This document shows positions 50,285-61,854 of a stretch of DNA of 64,000 nucleotides, piece by piece. The notes beneath the pieces are model-generated. The model was not told the DNA's origin and searched no databases. It saw nothing but the letters and a program-made list of their open reading frames with translations. The stretch comes from Lacinutrix neustonica (GTDB taxonomy: Bacteria > Bacteroidota > Bacteroidia > Flavobacteriales > Flavobacteriaceae), in the NCBI RefSeq assembly GCF_026625145.1, contig NZ_CP113088.1, positions 3,389,501-3,453,500 of the forward strand. The letters run 5' to 3'. Position numbers and translations under genes: made by a program. Within the stretch, counting starts at the first letter, position 1. Every line of letters begins with the position of its first letter.

Positions 50285-51368
50285 AGACGCCGTAGTCCGG
50301 AACGCTTGTGATGGTTGGGTTTGGAAGAACTTCTATACTGAAAACTTCAGTACTATAGCATGCCGTGTTATTATTGTTATCAATCCTTACAAAAATAGAT
50401 TCAACAGCATAAGCTATTTGATTCATGTATGAACTAGGTAATGCATTAGTATCATTGTCTGCATCTACTTGATTCGTGTGATATGTTACTGTGTAGTTAG
50501 TTGCAGACTGACTTCCTAAAGCTATTGCGTTTAGGGCGTTCAGGTCAAATATTCTAAATCCATTATCATTATTGTCACAAAGAGCTTGATCAGGAATAGA
50601 ATTTACAGTTGGTACTTCATGGAAGTCTATAATAAACTCGATAATAGAGATAACGGCTCCATCAGCATCAATAGCTTCAGCACTATAAGTAGCATCCGGA
50701 GCGACAACATTACTTAAAACTGGTCCAGTTTCTGACAATGGCGAACCGTCTTTACTCCATGAATAAGAAGTGGCATCAGTAGTTGTAGCGTCGAGAGCGA
50801 CAACGTCGCCATCACAATAGTTAAAGGTGTTTATAATTGAACAGTCTGTAGAGCCTGACCCACTAGTGCCACTGTTTGTTTGTTCTAATTGAATATACCC
50901 TGGCAAATTGTCATAATTCGTAATAAGTAACACATATATTTCTCCGGGTATGCCGTTAGTTATAGTGAAATTTTCTACAGATGAAGGCGAGTAACTGCAA
51001 GCAATGGTATTGATAGCAGATAATTGATCACAAACATTTGTTGTTGTAAAGGGGCCATATGTTATGAAGTCTACGTCAAGACCTGTTCCCGTAAAATCAG
51101 GCTCTGTGTTTTGGATGATATTAAAATTTAATTCTCCGGATTGGTCAATTTGAATAAAATACCAAGCTGGATTTGGTTGACTACCGAGACAGCCATAATT
51201 GGGACCTATCTCTGCCTCGCCTGTATCAGAAGTGTTGGAGAAAACTAAAGAGGAATCTCCAGCACAGAAAGGCTCGGCTTGATCACAGAACGATCCTTGT
51301 GCTATTGATAAACCTGAGAATAATAATGTTAATATTAGAATTAAATATTGCAAATATAATTTCATTTT
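48648..51368 (-). CDS. T9SS type-B repeat adhesin, copy A (intact)
   Basis: 906 residues from MKLYLQYLILILTLLFSGLS (an in-frame ATG at 51380 is an alternative). The N-terminal domain is GSFCDQAEPFCAGDSSLVFS, with a CUB/lectin-like look. Then come about six ~85-90-residue modules each opening CDxxxDG..FDL and ending in IYVRVEN.TTGC, then a head module and the type-B sorting domain (FFTPNGDEYNNNWNIYAIDN; IYIYDRYGKLLKQL; HFTLKR). The only intact adhesin of the four. Shares its 3' 1.64 kb with the upstream gene. A small secreted-protein gene sits 12 nt upstream and is probably in the same operon. Confidence 0.9.
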   Translation of the reverse strand, partial: KMKLYLQYLILILTLLFSGLSIAQGSFCDQAEPFCAGDSSLVFSNTSDTGEAEIGPNYGCLGSQPNPAWYFIQIDQSGELNFNIIQNTEPDFTGTGLDVDFITYGPFTTTNVCDQLSAINTIACSYSPSSVENFTITNGIPGEIYVLLITNYDNLPGYIQLEQTNSGTSGSGSTDCSIINTFNYCDGDVVALDATTTDATSYSWSKDGSPLSETGPVLSNVVAPDATYSAEAIDADGAVISIIEFIIDFHEVPTVNSIPDQALCDNNDNGFRIFDLNALNAIALGSQSATNYTVTYHTNQVDADNDTNALPSSYMNQIAYAVESIFVRIDNNNNTACYSTEVFSIEVLPNPTITSVPDYGVCDDATDGDSANGFASFDLSTQDTALINGQNVTITYFESQSDAEANINSIPNPSTYTNMSTNSQTIYYRLENTATLCTETGSFNIVVHALPEVQNAILVQCDEDGTPDGFTEYNLNEANENVMISGDTTGFNYTHYLTLAEAQSGMNPVTPFPFTNTSNPQTIYVRIENQTTGCFITAEYTLEVTATDIGNTDLSECDNDYDGLTAFTLSDADPLILTNVPQGSTVAYYETASDAQFEINQLPDNYTNSTPFLQTIFIRVENANDCFGIANMDLIVHPLPQNNVVTNFVSCSDTPNSPEIDLSQFDAEVLGTQNPADFTLSYHETQLDADNNIAALMSPYSTANNPQTVYVRVENNTTGCSITTINFEIVVVDANPIVTAELTTLAFSEQHNILVTVNTAMTNDVAGYEFSPDGGPWQSNAANPFMYTFTNVSAGEHIVRVRDAYSCSENSLTVLVIDYPLFFTPNGDEYNNNWNIYAIDNQPDAVIYIYDRYGKLLKQLSPTGQGWDGTYNGNPMPTSDYWFTVEYREPKTDKKMTFTAHFTLKR

Positions 51369-51380
51369 GTCTTTTTTCAA

Positions 51381-51700
51381 TTAATTGAACCTGAAAGTTA
51401 GTTCAGGTTGGTGCTTTGCACGTAATGCCTTGAATCTTTTAAATTCATCTTTGGTAAGTATCTCGTAAATTTCTAATGTCTGAGATTTCAGAAGAGTGTT
51501 GAATTTATTAGGGGTAAGTGTCGTATCAGTAAGCTTTTCTTTATAGGATTTAATTATAGCTTGAAATTTTATAGAAGTATCTGCATTTAGTTCTAATGTT
51601 CTAATATATATTTTTACTACGTTGTTAACTCCGATTTTTCTTCTTGAGAAAATCCTTTGAAACATAGGGTAAGAAAAATAAAGAGAATAAGTCTTTTCAT
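51381..51700 (-). CDS. Small secreted protein hidden by a frame lesion
   Basis: From the ATG at 51700 the first 28 codons encode a signal peptide (MKRLILFIFLTLCFKGFSQ) and EEKS. One base is missing at 51631-51634 (CCGA), after which the frame continues GVNNVVKIYIRTLELNADTS and a helical, Lys-rich body (LTKDEFKRFKALRAKHQPEL) to the stop. Repaired length is 106. The 5' end is seen only if the lesion is repaired; the uncorrected frame gives an implausible start without a signal. Family not recognised; the position suggests a partner of the adjacent adhesin. Confidence 0.65.
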
Positions 51701-51743
51701 AATGAGGTGTTATATTTTTGATCTGTTTAAAGTGCAAATACAC

Positions 51744-51882
51744 TTAAATTTAGTTATTCTAATTCAAAGCTAATACAATGATAAAAAGATCTATTTATAT
51801 AAATCATTTTATATAACTAAAATCCTATATAAAATCAAAGAAAAGATACGAGACCTCCGAATTTTATTTTTAGAAGGGTTTT
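51744..51882. other. Short AT-rich spacer
   Basis: Separates the two adhesin transcription units. It must hold the promoter of the small secreted-protein gene and the 3' region of the upstream adhesin; no hairpin seen. Confidence 0.35.
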
Positions 51883-53521
51883 TTTTATCGTTTTAGGGTA
51901 AAATGCGCTGTAAAAGTCATTTTTTTATCTGTTTTAGGTTCTCTATATTCTACGGTAAACCAGTAATCACTGGTTGGCATGGGATTGCCATTATAAGTAC
52001 CGTCCCATCCTTGACCCGTTGGACTGAGTTGTTTGAGTAATTTACCATAGCGGTCATAAATATAAATCACCGCATCGGGCTGATTGTCTATAGCATAGAT
52101 ATTCCAGTTATTGTTATATTCGTCGCCGTTTGGGGTAAAAAATAAGGGGTAGTCAATAACTAAAACCGTGAGACTATTCTCACTACAGCTGTATGCATCA
52201 CGCACCCTTACGATGTGTTCTCCAGCTGATACATTTGTAAAAGTATACATAAAGGCGTTTGAGGCATTAGACTGCCATGGCCCTCCATCCGGACTAAATT
52301 CGTAACCTGCAACGTCATTGGTCATTGCGGTATTCACTGTTACTAAGATGTTATGTTGCTCTGAAAAAGCTAATGTTGTTAGTTCAGCAGTAACTATAGG
52401 GTTTGCATCAACAACAACGATGTTAAAATTTATAGTCGTGATTGAGCACCCTGTGGTGTTATTCTCAACCCGTACATAAACGGTCTGTGGGTTATTTGCG
52501 GTGCTGTATGGACTCATCAAAGCAGCAATATTATTATCTGCATCCAGTTGGGTTTCGTGGTAGCTGAGCGTAAAATCAGCAGGGTTTTGGGTCCCTAATA
52601 CTTCAATATCAAATTGTGATAAATCGATTTCGGACTATTGGGGGTATCACTGCATGAAACAAAATTAGTAACTACATTGTTTTGTGGTAAAGGATGCACG
52701 ATTAAATCCATGTTAGCAATACCAAAACAGTCGTTTGCATTTTCCACACGAATAAAAATAGTTTGCAAGAAAGGTGTTGAATTGGTATAGTTGTCTCGGC
52801 AATTGATTGATTTCAAATTGAGCATCCGAAGCGGTTTCGTAATAGGCAACTGTTGACCCTTGAGGAACGTTAGTTAATATTAATGGGTCAGCATCAGAAA
52901 GTGTAAACGCTGTCAAGCCATCATAATCATTGTCACATTCACTTAAATCCGTATTCCCTATGTCTGTTGCAGTCACTTCAAGGGTATATTCAGCAGTTAT
53001 AAAACAACCTGTGGTTTGGTTTTCAATACGAACGTATATCGTTTGTGGATTTGACGTATTTGTAAAAGGAAAGGGGGTTACTGGATTCATGCCGCTTTGA
53101 GCTTCAGCAAGAGTTAAATAATGTGTGTAATTGAAACCCGTGGTGTCACCACTAATCATCACATTTTCATTAGCTTCATTTAGATTATATTCTGTAAAAC
53201 CATCTGGTGTACCATCCTCATCACACTGTACTAATATGGCGTTTTGTACTTCGGTAACGCATGCACGACAATATTAAAGGAGCCCGTTTCGGTACAAAGT
53301 GTCGCTGTGTTTTCTAAACGATAATAGATTGTTTGCGAATTTGTGCTCATATTCGTGTACGTAGAGGGATTTGGAATACTATTTATGTTAGCCTCTGCAT
53401 CGCTCTGTGATTCAAAATAAGTAATGGTTACATTTTGACCATTTATTAGTGCCGTGTTTTGAGTGCTTAGGTCAAATGAAGCAAAGCCATTGGCGCTATC
53501 TCCATCAGTAGCATCATCACA
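51883..53521 (-). repeat. 1.64-kb direct repeat, copy B
   Basis: Partner of 48646-50284. Comparing the copies shows lesions in B at sites that A keeps: 52630 (A has TTTCTGGAC), 52794 and 53251 (A has TCCGG). This gives an internal control for the lesion pattern. Confidence 0.9.
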
Positions 53522-54993
53522 AACTTCGTAGTCTCGGAATTGGTGTAACTAGTGGTAAGGGATTCACAATAATTTCAAAGCTAGAAATTGAAAAACAGCT
53601 TGAAATTGTACTCCCCAATCGTACGTAAATAACTTGTGTGCTTGCCGTTATATTTGTATAGTTTGTCGGGTTAGCTATAGCATTTATGTTTGAATTAGCA
53701 TCCGCGTCTGATTCATAATATGAGACGGATACATTCGCTTGTCCATTAATAATATTTCCATCTTGCGACGTTAAATTAAAAACATAAAAACCATCAGTAT
53801 TATCATCACATATCGGGTAATCAGGGATTGAAGTTATAATTGGTAGGTTATTGACTATTAAATCAAATGGAGCAGTTGCGTAACAAGCCGAGTTTATAGC
53901 ATCTTCCATCCTAACAAATATGGTTTGTGGATTTGAAGTGTTTGTGTATGGACTTGCTAATGGATTCAAGTTACCATCAGCATCTAGTTGATTTACATGA
54001 TAGGTAATATTAAAATCTGTAGGATTTTGAGATCCTAGTACTGTATTGTTTTGAGCATTTAAATTAAATGTTTCTATACCATTGTTGGAGCTGTCATCAC
54101 AAGCCACCAAGTTTGGTGATGCACTAATTGTTGGTTGACTGGTTATGAATAATTGAAATTCCTGAATGCTAAAACAACCAGTAGTCGTATTAGTAATCGT
54201 AGCATAAATGGTTTGCCCATTTGCTGTACTTATATAAGGGCTGCTTAGTGCATTTACGGCAATATTGGCATCACTTTCTGATTCATAATAGGCTACTGCA
54301 ACATTATTTTGTGAACCAATCATTAATGGTGTATTTACATCTAGATCGAAAGGTGTTTGCCCATCATTAAAAGGAGCCAAGGAATCACAGTCTGTTAAAT
54401 CGAGTACCTGACCATTATTATTGGTGTCACTTTCAGGAGCCTCAGCAAATTGGGCATTTCCAGTCCAAGTTAAGCTAAAAGGACTATTGCCGATTGGTCT
54501 ATCGATGACTATAAAATAAGTGTCTCCTGCTGCTGCATTAATGGCACTTACAAAGCTGTTTCCCGCGGGCCCGGGACCTTCAAAATTATCAGTTTCAGTG
54601 GTGCTTAAGCCTGTTAAATTATTAGCTTGACCCGAAGACGACGGATTGGTAGTAGAGCATCGAATAGTAGGTCCTAAATTACCACATGTTGTGTTTGGGC
54701 CAAAAATAAAGAAATCATAGTCTTCAGAAATTGAAGTGCTATTTGGAGTTATGGTAAATGCTAGAATTCCAGCTGTTGTAACGGTTACTTCAAGCCATAA
54801 GCTATTGTTTTCATTACTTTGACAGGAGTCTCGGAAATTCATTTGTACCACTACCACTAACGTCTAAAACAACATCTGAATCACCGCAAACCGTAACGGC
54901 ATTTACACAATCATTTGGTAATTGTGCATGCAGTTGGAATGAGTAAAGCAGGGCAACAGTAATAATTAAAAACTTCGAAACAGGATTTTGCAT
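51885..54993 (-). CDS. T9SS type-B repeat adhesin, copy B, five lesions
   Basis: Signal peptide MQNPVSKFLIITVALLYSFQ (start 54993). A distinct N-terminal domain (NDCVNAVTVCGDSDVVLDVS; DYDFFIFGPNTTCGNLGPTI; AAGDTYFIVIDRP), bearing PPC-like features, precedes about eight ~88-residue modules (CDDNTDGFYVFNLTSQ type) and the sorting domain identical to copy A. Breaks at 54829, 53532, 52794 (insertions) and 53251, 52630 (deletions) chop it into five frames; repair gives 1035 residues. Compared with copy A the N-terminal halves differ and the C-terminal 545 residues match, as expected from recent gene conversion or domain shuffling. Confidence 0.85.
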
Positions 54994-55149
54994 TTTGTTA
55001 TGAATAGTTTTGAACGAAAAAAGCATTTTTCATATGTTCCGTAAAGGTACATCTAATTGGTAATTAAGTTTTAGAGAGGCAAAACCACTCAAAATTAAAA
55101 AAGCAAAGGCAATAGTAGTATTACTACTCACCTATAGAAATTGCTGTGA

Positions 55150-57531
55150 CTATCGTTTGAGGGTAAAGTGATCTTTAAACTGTCTACCATCATCCAACGT
55201 TACCGAAAACCAATAGTCACTTTGAGGTAGGGGTTTGCCATTAAATGTGCCATCCCAACCAGGGCCATCTCGGTTTTAGTTGCGTGATGAGTTTGCCATA
55301 ACGGTCGTAAATATAAATGATAGCGCTAGTTTGAAAGTTTCTAGATAACCCATATACTTGCCAATAATCGTTTACGGTGTCTCCATTTGGAGTAAAAAAC
55401 TCGGAAAATCAATTATAGAGAATTCTGCTTCAGAGACACCGCAGCCGTTAATATCTCGTACATACATCGTATGTGTACCTGCCGTGTTATTTGTAAATAT
55501 ATTGCTAGTTTGGTAGGCGTTATTTGGGTCGTCTATGGTATATTCATAATCTCCAAGTCCCGTTACAAAAACTTCAGCTGTTGTATCTGTAATTTCTATA
55601 TTTACTATTGTTGGAATACTCGAAGCGTTTACTTCGACAATTCTTTCAGTATAGCATCCTTCGGATTTTCAGGCGTTACAGAGGCTGCAAAAATCACCCT
55701 AACATAGTAAGTGCCTTCTTGATTGACTTGAATTTCTGGTGTGGTTTCATTCGAGTCCAACCATAAAAAATTATAATCATCTAAAGGAAGTGGTAAATTT
55801 CCAACATCTATTGTAATTTGTGCAGTAGCATCATTATTACAAAAGAAATATTCTTCAAATTCATCAATGGCAGGAGGGTCTATTATCGTGAGTTCTAATT
55901 CACTCACGCTAAAACAGTTTCCATTACTATTATCTAAGCGGATAAAAATAGTTTCATTAGAGCTCGTCGTATTGTAATTTGTAGGAGAAACAATGGTATT
56001 CTCTCTAAGATTAGCGTCATCAAGAGTGTTATAAAATGAAATTAGCAATTCTGTACTATCGAGAATAGCTTGTGGTATAGCATTGACTAAATTGTATATT
56101 ATTTCACCGTCAAAACTTTCACACGTCGCTAAAGGTTCTAAATCTAAAACAGCAGGTTTGTCAGCAATAGTTAAATTTCTATAGACCAATTGTGTTTCGC
56201 CTTCCGTTTGAATAGTTATTGTAATATCATAATTACCTGCTGAAGAAAAAACATGAGTTGGGTTGGTGCTTGTAGACGTATTATTAACACCAGAACTAGG
56301 GTCTCCAAAATCCCGAGAGAATACTATCTATGGTTGATGAGGTTTCAATGTTAAAGGAAGTGGTATCACCAAAACAGGTGTTTTCAAAAATATTGGTCGC
56401 AAAGAAATACGACTGAATAAAAGGGGGTAAGCCTAATCGGGATATTCTACTGCCAAGATTAACCGCTTCTGCGCCGTAAGCACAATCGAGGCCCAAATCA
56501 TTTGGTTTTTTTATGATACTAATTTGAGACGAATTGAATTTAGCAATATAAATTTTCCCATCTAAGGCTTGTTGTATCGCTCCGAGAAGGCCTTCTTCCT
56601 GCCCAACGATAATATCTGAATCAAGTATTTGTTGTTGTGTATTTAGTGTTAAATCATATTGATGGATTTTTGAGAATGCTACAGGTGCATCTCTAATAAT
56701 TTCAGAAACATAGAGTAATTTACTGTCCGGAGAGAACTCACAACCATACGGGCCTATATCTTCTGAAATATAATTAGAAATTGTAATGGGGTTCGTAATC
56801 TCCCCAGTGGCTGCATTAAAATCAAAAATCTGCGTTTCATTATTGGTGAATGATTTGACACTAGCAATTTTCTCCCGATCTGGTGAGGCCTTTAAATAGC
56901 CTATTGAATTATTCAGGTCTCCACCATGCACAGAACCAACAGCACTAACAACTGGCACGGGATTAACACCGGAAGCACTAACGAGGTAAGCTACAAATTC
57001 ATTGCTTTCCCATTTATGACTAATGACCCAAATACTTTCTCCATCTGAACTTTCTACCGCCGTGATTTTTTCTGTGGTTGGTGTTACTAATAGTACGTTT
57101 TTAGCTGTAGTAACTGCCCCAAGTCCAGCGTCCAAATTCATATCTACTCGAGAATATCGTAATCCATCGGGGCCGGCTCGTGAATCGACTGTAAAAATAT
57201 AATACACAGAGTTGCTCCCGGTGTCGGGAATAATTATGGCCGATTGTGTGCTGGAATCATCACCCGCAAGACCAGTACCATTTTGCATGATTTCGTGATT
57301 TTTGTTCCAAACGGTTATGCCATCAGAATAAAATAGTAAATCGCCTTGTCTATTAGAAATCGTCGAGCAACCTTCAGTCGTTACTAATTCACCATCTAAG
57401 TTAGCACTTGCAAAACCATTATTGAAATTTAATCCAGCTTTTTCACCAAAAAACCAATTTGCAGTTTCATTTTGAGCGTTAACAAATGCTGTTAGTAAAA
57501 AGCATATAATTATGATTATTTTTTTTATCAT
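55150..57531 (-). CDS. T9SS type-B surface protein with beta-propeller-like N-terminus and PKD, four lesions
   Basis: Signal peptide MIKKIIIIICFLLTAFVNAQ. Residues ~20-385 are propeller-like (NWFFGEKAGLNFNNG; LLFYSDGITVWNKNHEIM; GSNSVYYIFTVDSRAG). A PKD domain (LWDFGDPSSG, restored at 56314-56319 where the family Trp implies TCTGG) and one type-B repeat follow, then the sorting domain (FFTPNGDTVNDYWQVYGLSR; HFTLKR). Other breaks: 55661, 55401 (deletions), 55268 (insertion). Repaired length 793. The propeller-like half is paralogous to the next gene. Substrate or binding partner unknown. Confidence 0.87.
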
Positions 57532-57555
57532 ATAAAATCTTATTAACCGTTTTTG

Positions 57556-60500
57556 TTAGCGTTTTAAAGTGAAATGATTTCTGTACAAGCGTCCATCTTG
57601 TAGTTTAATCGTAAACCAATAGTCGTTTGTGGGCATTGGGTTACCATTGAATGTCCCATCCCAACCTAGACCGAGAGGCCAGTATTTGAGCTATTAATTT
57701 ACCATAACGGTCAAAAATTAAAATTTCGGAATTGGGTTGGAAGTTTTTGGATACACCGTATACTTGCCATGTGTCATTTTTCCCATCATTATTAGGTGTA
57801 AAATATAGAGGGAAGCCAATAAGGGAAACCATATCATTGGTAATGCCACAATTGTTTTTTATATCTCTAATTAAGATAGAATAGATACCAGGTTGAAGTT
57901 GAGAAAATGTATTACTTTCTTGAAAAGCACTTTGAATACCCGCCGAATCAATTAGCGCATATAAATAATTCCCTTCACCACTTGTTAATATCGTGATTTG
58001 ATTGTTGTTTAAACTACCATCTGTGATTTCGACGTTTTCAATAGTCGCAATATTTGAAGGTTCAATGATTATCGTTTTTGTTTTCTCACAACCCGTTCCG
58101 TTGTTCGTTACCACAACGGTGTAAGTTCCTGCTGCGTTTACTTCAATAGTTTCCGTATTTTCAGAAGTGGACCATTCAAAACTGTAATTTCCCGAATTAG
58201 TATCATTTAATCCGCTATCTACTGTTATGGTTTGTGGAAATTCGTTTAGACAATAGAAGCGGGTCTCATTTTCACGGTATTTCGGGCAACGGATGAATTG
58301 TGAGTAACACTTCATTTATGCCATAACAGGCATTATCATTTTCAACACGGACATAAATGGTTTGAGAATAGGGTGTTGTGTTTTCAAAAATAGTTGGTAA
58401 TGCATTATTTTCTAGTAATGCTTCATTAGCGGTTTCGTAATAATCAATGGTTAATCCGTCGGGTAATCCGTTTAAGATATCACTTGAATAAGTATCTAGA
58501 TTGAAAGTGTTTCTACCGTCTTCACTACCCAATTCATCACAAACGGGAGCAGCTATGTAGTCATTAATTTGTGTGTTGCTTGTCTCAAGGGTCAGTGATG
58601 TAAAATTAAAACAGCCTGTAATATCATTAGTCACTCTCACAAACACTGTTTGTGGATTTGATAGGTTATTGTATGCATTTCCATTAATGGCGTTAGTGTT
58701 ATTTTGCGCGTCGTTTAAAGTTAAAAAAAACTGTGTGGACCTGTTTGCGGCGTTTCCTGTTAAAGTGGCATTCGCCTCAGTTAAATTAAAGGTTGTAAAA
58801 CCATCAATCATCGCCTGGTCATCACATTGATAAATCTCTGAATTAAATACGTCGGGGACTGGATTGATAACAATGTTGATACTTTCTGTCTCGTAACAAG
58901 CGGTATTAGCATTATTCTCAATTCTAATAAAAATAGGATCAGTAAAAGCGGTTTGATTTGTATAATTGTCAGGAAGGGCACTGGTTCCCAACTCGGCATT
59001 TGTACTTGTATCATGGTAGGTCACGGTATACTGCAAGGGATCTTGAGTACCCAAAAAGACTGAATTATAATTGGAAAGCGTTAAAGCAGTAAAGCCATCC
59101 ATAGGATTAGCATCAGAGTCACATTCACTAATGCTGATGACATTATTTATAACGGGATTAATAAAAATGACTAGTTCAAAACTGGTGATGTCAAAGCAAG
59201 CGGTATTATTCACATTATTAATTCCGGCGTATATGGTCTGTGGATTACTTACATTTTGATAGCCTCCTGAAATCGCATTCTGATTATTCATAGCATCTTG
59301 TAAAGAAAGATAGTAATTAACATCAAACAGACTTGGATTTTGCGTTCCCATAATAGCTGTTGTTTGTAACGTAAGATCAAACGTAACGGTTTCGCTATCA
59401 CCACAAACCTCTACATCATTAGGTTGGTTGGCAAAAGGAATGTCATAATAAATAACATTAGCTTCGCCTTCTAAAGTGCCACAATCATCGCCACTCAATT
59501 CAATAAAAACTTCATAAAAACCAGGGGATGTTACCTCTAAGTCAAAATCAGATTCTGATAATAGAACACCATCTCCATACCAGGTGTAAACAGCATCAGT
59601 AATATCCTCCGCCATTAGCGTGTAAACATCACCAGCACATAAAGCGAGGGTTGTGCTACTGGCACCATTTTGAATGATATCTATGTCTTCGCTAAAAAAG
59701 GAGGTTATAAAAGGGGGAAGTCCTTGTCTACTATCTCCAGTTAAAGCAATGGCATTATGTTGGTAATCACAATTGATGCCTATATTGTTTGGCGCATTTA
59801 CAACAGATAAAAAGGGAGAGCCAATGCTATAAGAAGCGCTCATGGCACGGTATAGTTTGCCATCTGGACCCAGTTGCAACCCCCCTCTATAGGTTTGTCT
59901 TTCATCGATAACAACCTCAGAAGCATCAATGTTTGAGGCCTTCAAGTTAAATTGTAAAAGGGCGCCATATTGATTATTTGGATCGTTGCTATTCCCGCCT
60001 GTTGTAAAATAGGTAGACACATATAATAATTCATTATTAGGCGAAAACTCCACACCATAGGCTTGTTGTGGTGCGCCACTAGGAGAAGTTACATTGGGTG
60101 TGATATTCTGCAAATTACTGGCAATGCCAGTCTCTAAATCAAAATCTAAAAGTAATACTCCTTGCCCCACATTGGCACATGCTATTTGTTCACCGTGAAG
60201 GAGAGAATTTTAAATAGCCTCTAATTTCGGCAATATTAAGATTAAAGGTAGAGATCACTGGTGTTGGGTTCACACCGAACTCTGTAACCCTATAAGCAAA
60301 AAAAGAATTGTTACTTTCACCACCGTTGATATCAGCAAAAGTTATGACCCAAATATCCTGAGAGTCACAATCTTTTAAAACGGCACTTAACTTTTCAGAA
60401 GTGTTCGAGAGTAATTGTGTTCCAGTGTTATCAATAACGCCACCTAAACCTCCATCAAGAGTCATATCAACTTCAAAATAATTAAACCCTGTATCAATAA

Positions 60501-60870
60501 AATCTATAGCAGGAGTATCTACGGTAAAAATATAATAAATGTCAGTGTTATTTGGTTTAGGGATAATTATAGCAGACTGTGTACTTGAGGCATCTCCTTT
60601 TAATCCAGTCCCATTTAGCATCACATTATGGTTGGCGTTATAAACGGTTCTACCATCGGTGTAAAACAATAAATTCCCATCAGTATCAGAGATGCTTGTA
60701 CAGCCTTCTTCGGTCGATAAGGCCCCATTGCTTAAAGGAGTAACGGTACCGGCATCAGTATCAAAATGGACTCCGGCATTACTGCCAAAATACCAGTTAG
60801 AAGCTTCTTTTTGAGCGTTAACTCCAACTGTAAAAATCACACAAAGCGGGAACAGTATTTTCTTAATCAT
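57556..60870 (-). CDS. T9SS type-B surface protein, propeller-like N-terminus plus repeats, three lesions
   Basis: Starts MIKKILFPLCVIFTVGVNAQ (60870). The N-terminal ~400 residues match the 57531 gene (NWYFGSNAGVHF; LLFYTDGRTVYNANHNVM; DIYYIFTVDTPA). Six to seven ~88-residue modules (VCGDSETVTFDLTLQ; CDDQAMIDGFTTFNL) follow, then an Ig-like domain and sorting domain (YFTPNNDGKNDTWQVYGVSK; HFTLKR). Breaks at 60193-60198 and 58272-58277 read CCGTGA, a rarer lesion form; 57671-57676 reads CCGAGA. Repair gives 1103 residues. First gene of the 14.7-kb cluster; 25 nt upstream of the next adhesin start, so co-transcribed with it. Confidence 0.87.
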
Positions 60871-60964
60871 TAATAGCATAGCTATCAAAGATATTATAAA
60901 TTGCTAACTTTATTATTGGAAAACTGTTAAAAAAGTATTGAAGTGTTTGTGGCGTTCTTTTTTA

Positions 60965-61799
60965 TTATAAATCCCGTTTTAATAGTAACCTATAAGATAA
61001 AAAGATAAACAATGAAGACCAAGCCAAAACAATGATAACGTCGTACCAATGTACGGCATAATCAAAATCAAATTGTTCACCAACTTGACTCGCTACTTCC
61101 TTAACGGCACCAAGTCTAGAAAATGGTTGTTTAATTAAATTAGACATAGAATTTAAAGGTAAGAATTGAGTGATCGTGTCTGCATATTCTTTAGTGCTTT
61201 CTACCACGTTTAATACAATTCGAATCAAGCCCTCAAACATATACCATACCAATAAAAATCCTAAAGCAAAAGCGGATCGTTTGATAAGCATGCCTGCAAA
61301 TAAACAAAAAGAAAAGAACCCCAATAGTTTTATAAAAAAGGCAAACAGATATTCTAAATCTGAAAAAACGATATAAGATTCAGTAAAACTTGAAAAAGCA
61401 AATCCTAAAATTAGCGATAATACAAATATAAAAAGGGTTGATATAAACGAAAACACAACAACCATATATACCTTAGACAGAATAAACTCTTTTTTACTTA
61501 AACCGTCAATTAAATTTTGTTTAATCGTTTTGTTACTATATTCATTAGCAACCATAGATACAATGACAATAGACAGGAAAAATTTGAGACCTGCGGCGAC
61601 GTAGGTATTGAAATGCCGAGATATATGGAAAATTGAAAATCCCTAATTCTGCTAGATGAAATTTTATGGGGCCAATATTAAATTTTATAGCTGCAATTAA
61701 TGCAATAAAAGCTAAAAGAATAAAGTAAGCAAGAATCAATACTTTACTGGCTTTATTATTCCATAATTTAATGAATTCTATATTTAAAAGTCTTAACAT
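60965..61799 (-). CDS. ABC-2 type exporter permease (BcrB-like), one lesion
   Basis: The start MLRLLNIEFIKLWNNKASKV is typical of this permease family. About six membrane helices (ILAYFILLAFIALIAAIKFN; VVFSFISTLFIFVLSLILGF; LGFFSFCLFAGMLIKR). ANEYSNKTIKQNLIDGLSKK is the coupling segment. A break at 61616-61621 (CCGAGA) lies in PYIWHFNTYVAAG, where the Trp implies TCTGG. Repaired length 277. Works with the ATPase at 61855-62748, 55 nt upstream. Confidence 0.87.
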
Positions 61800-61854
61800 G
61801 ATGGTTTGATTTTGTCCTGAGGTGACTCAGATTATTTTTTTGGATTGATGCGTT

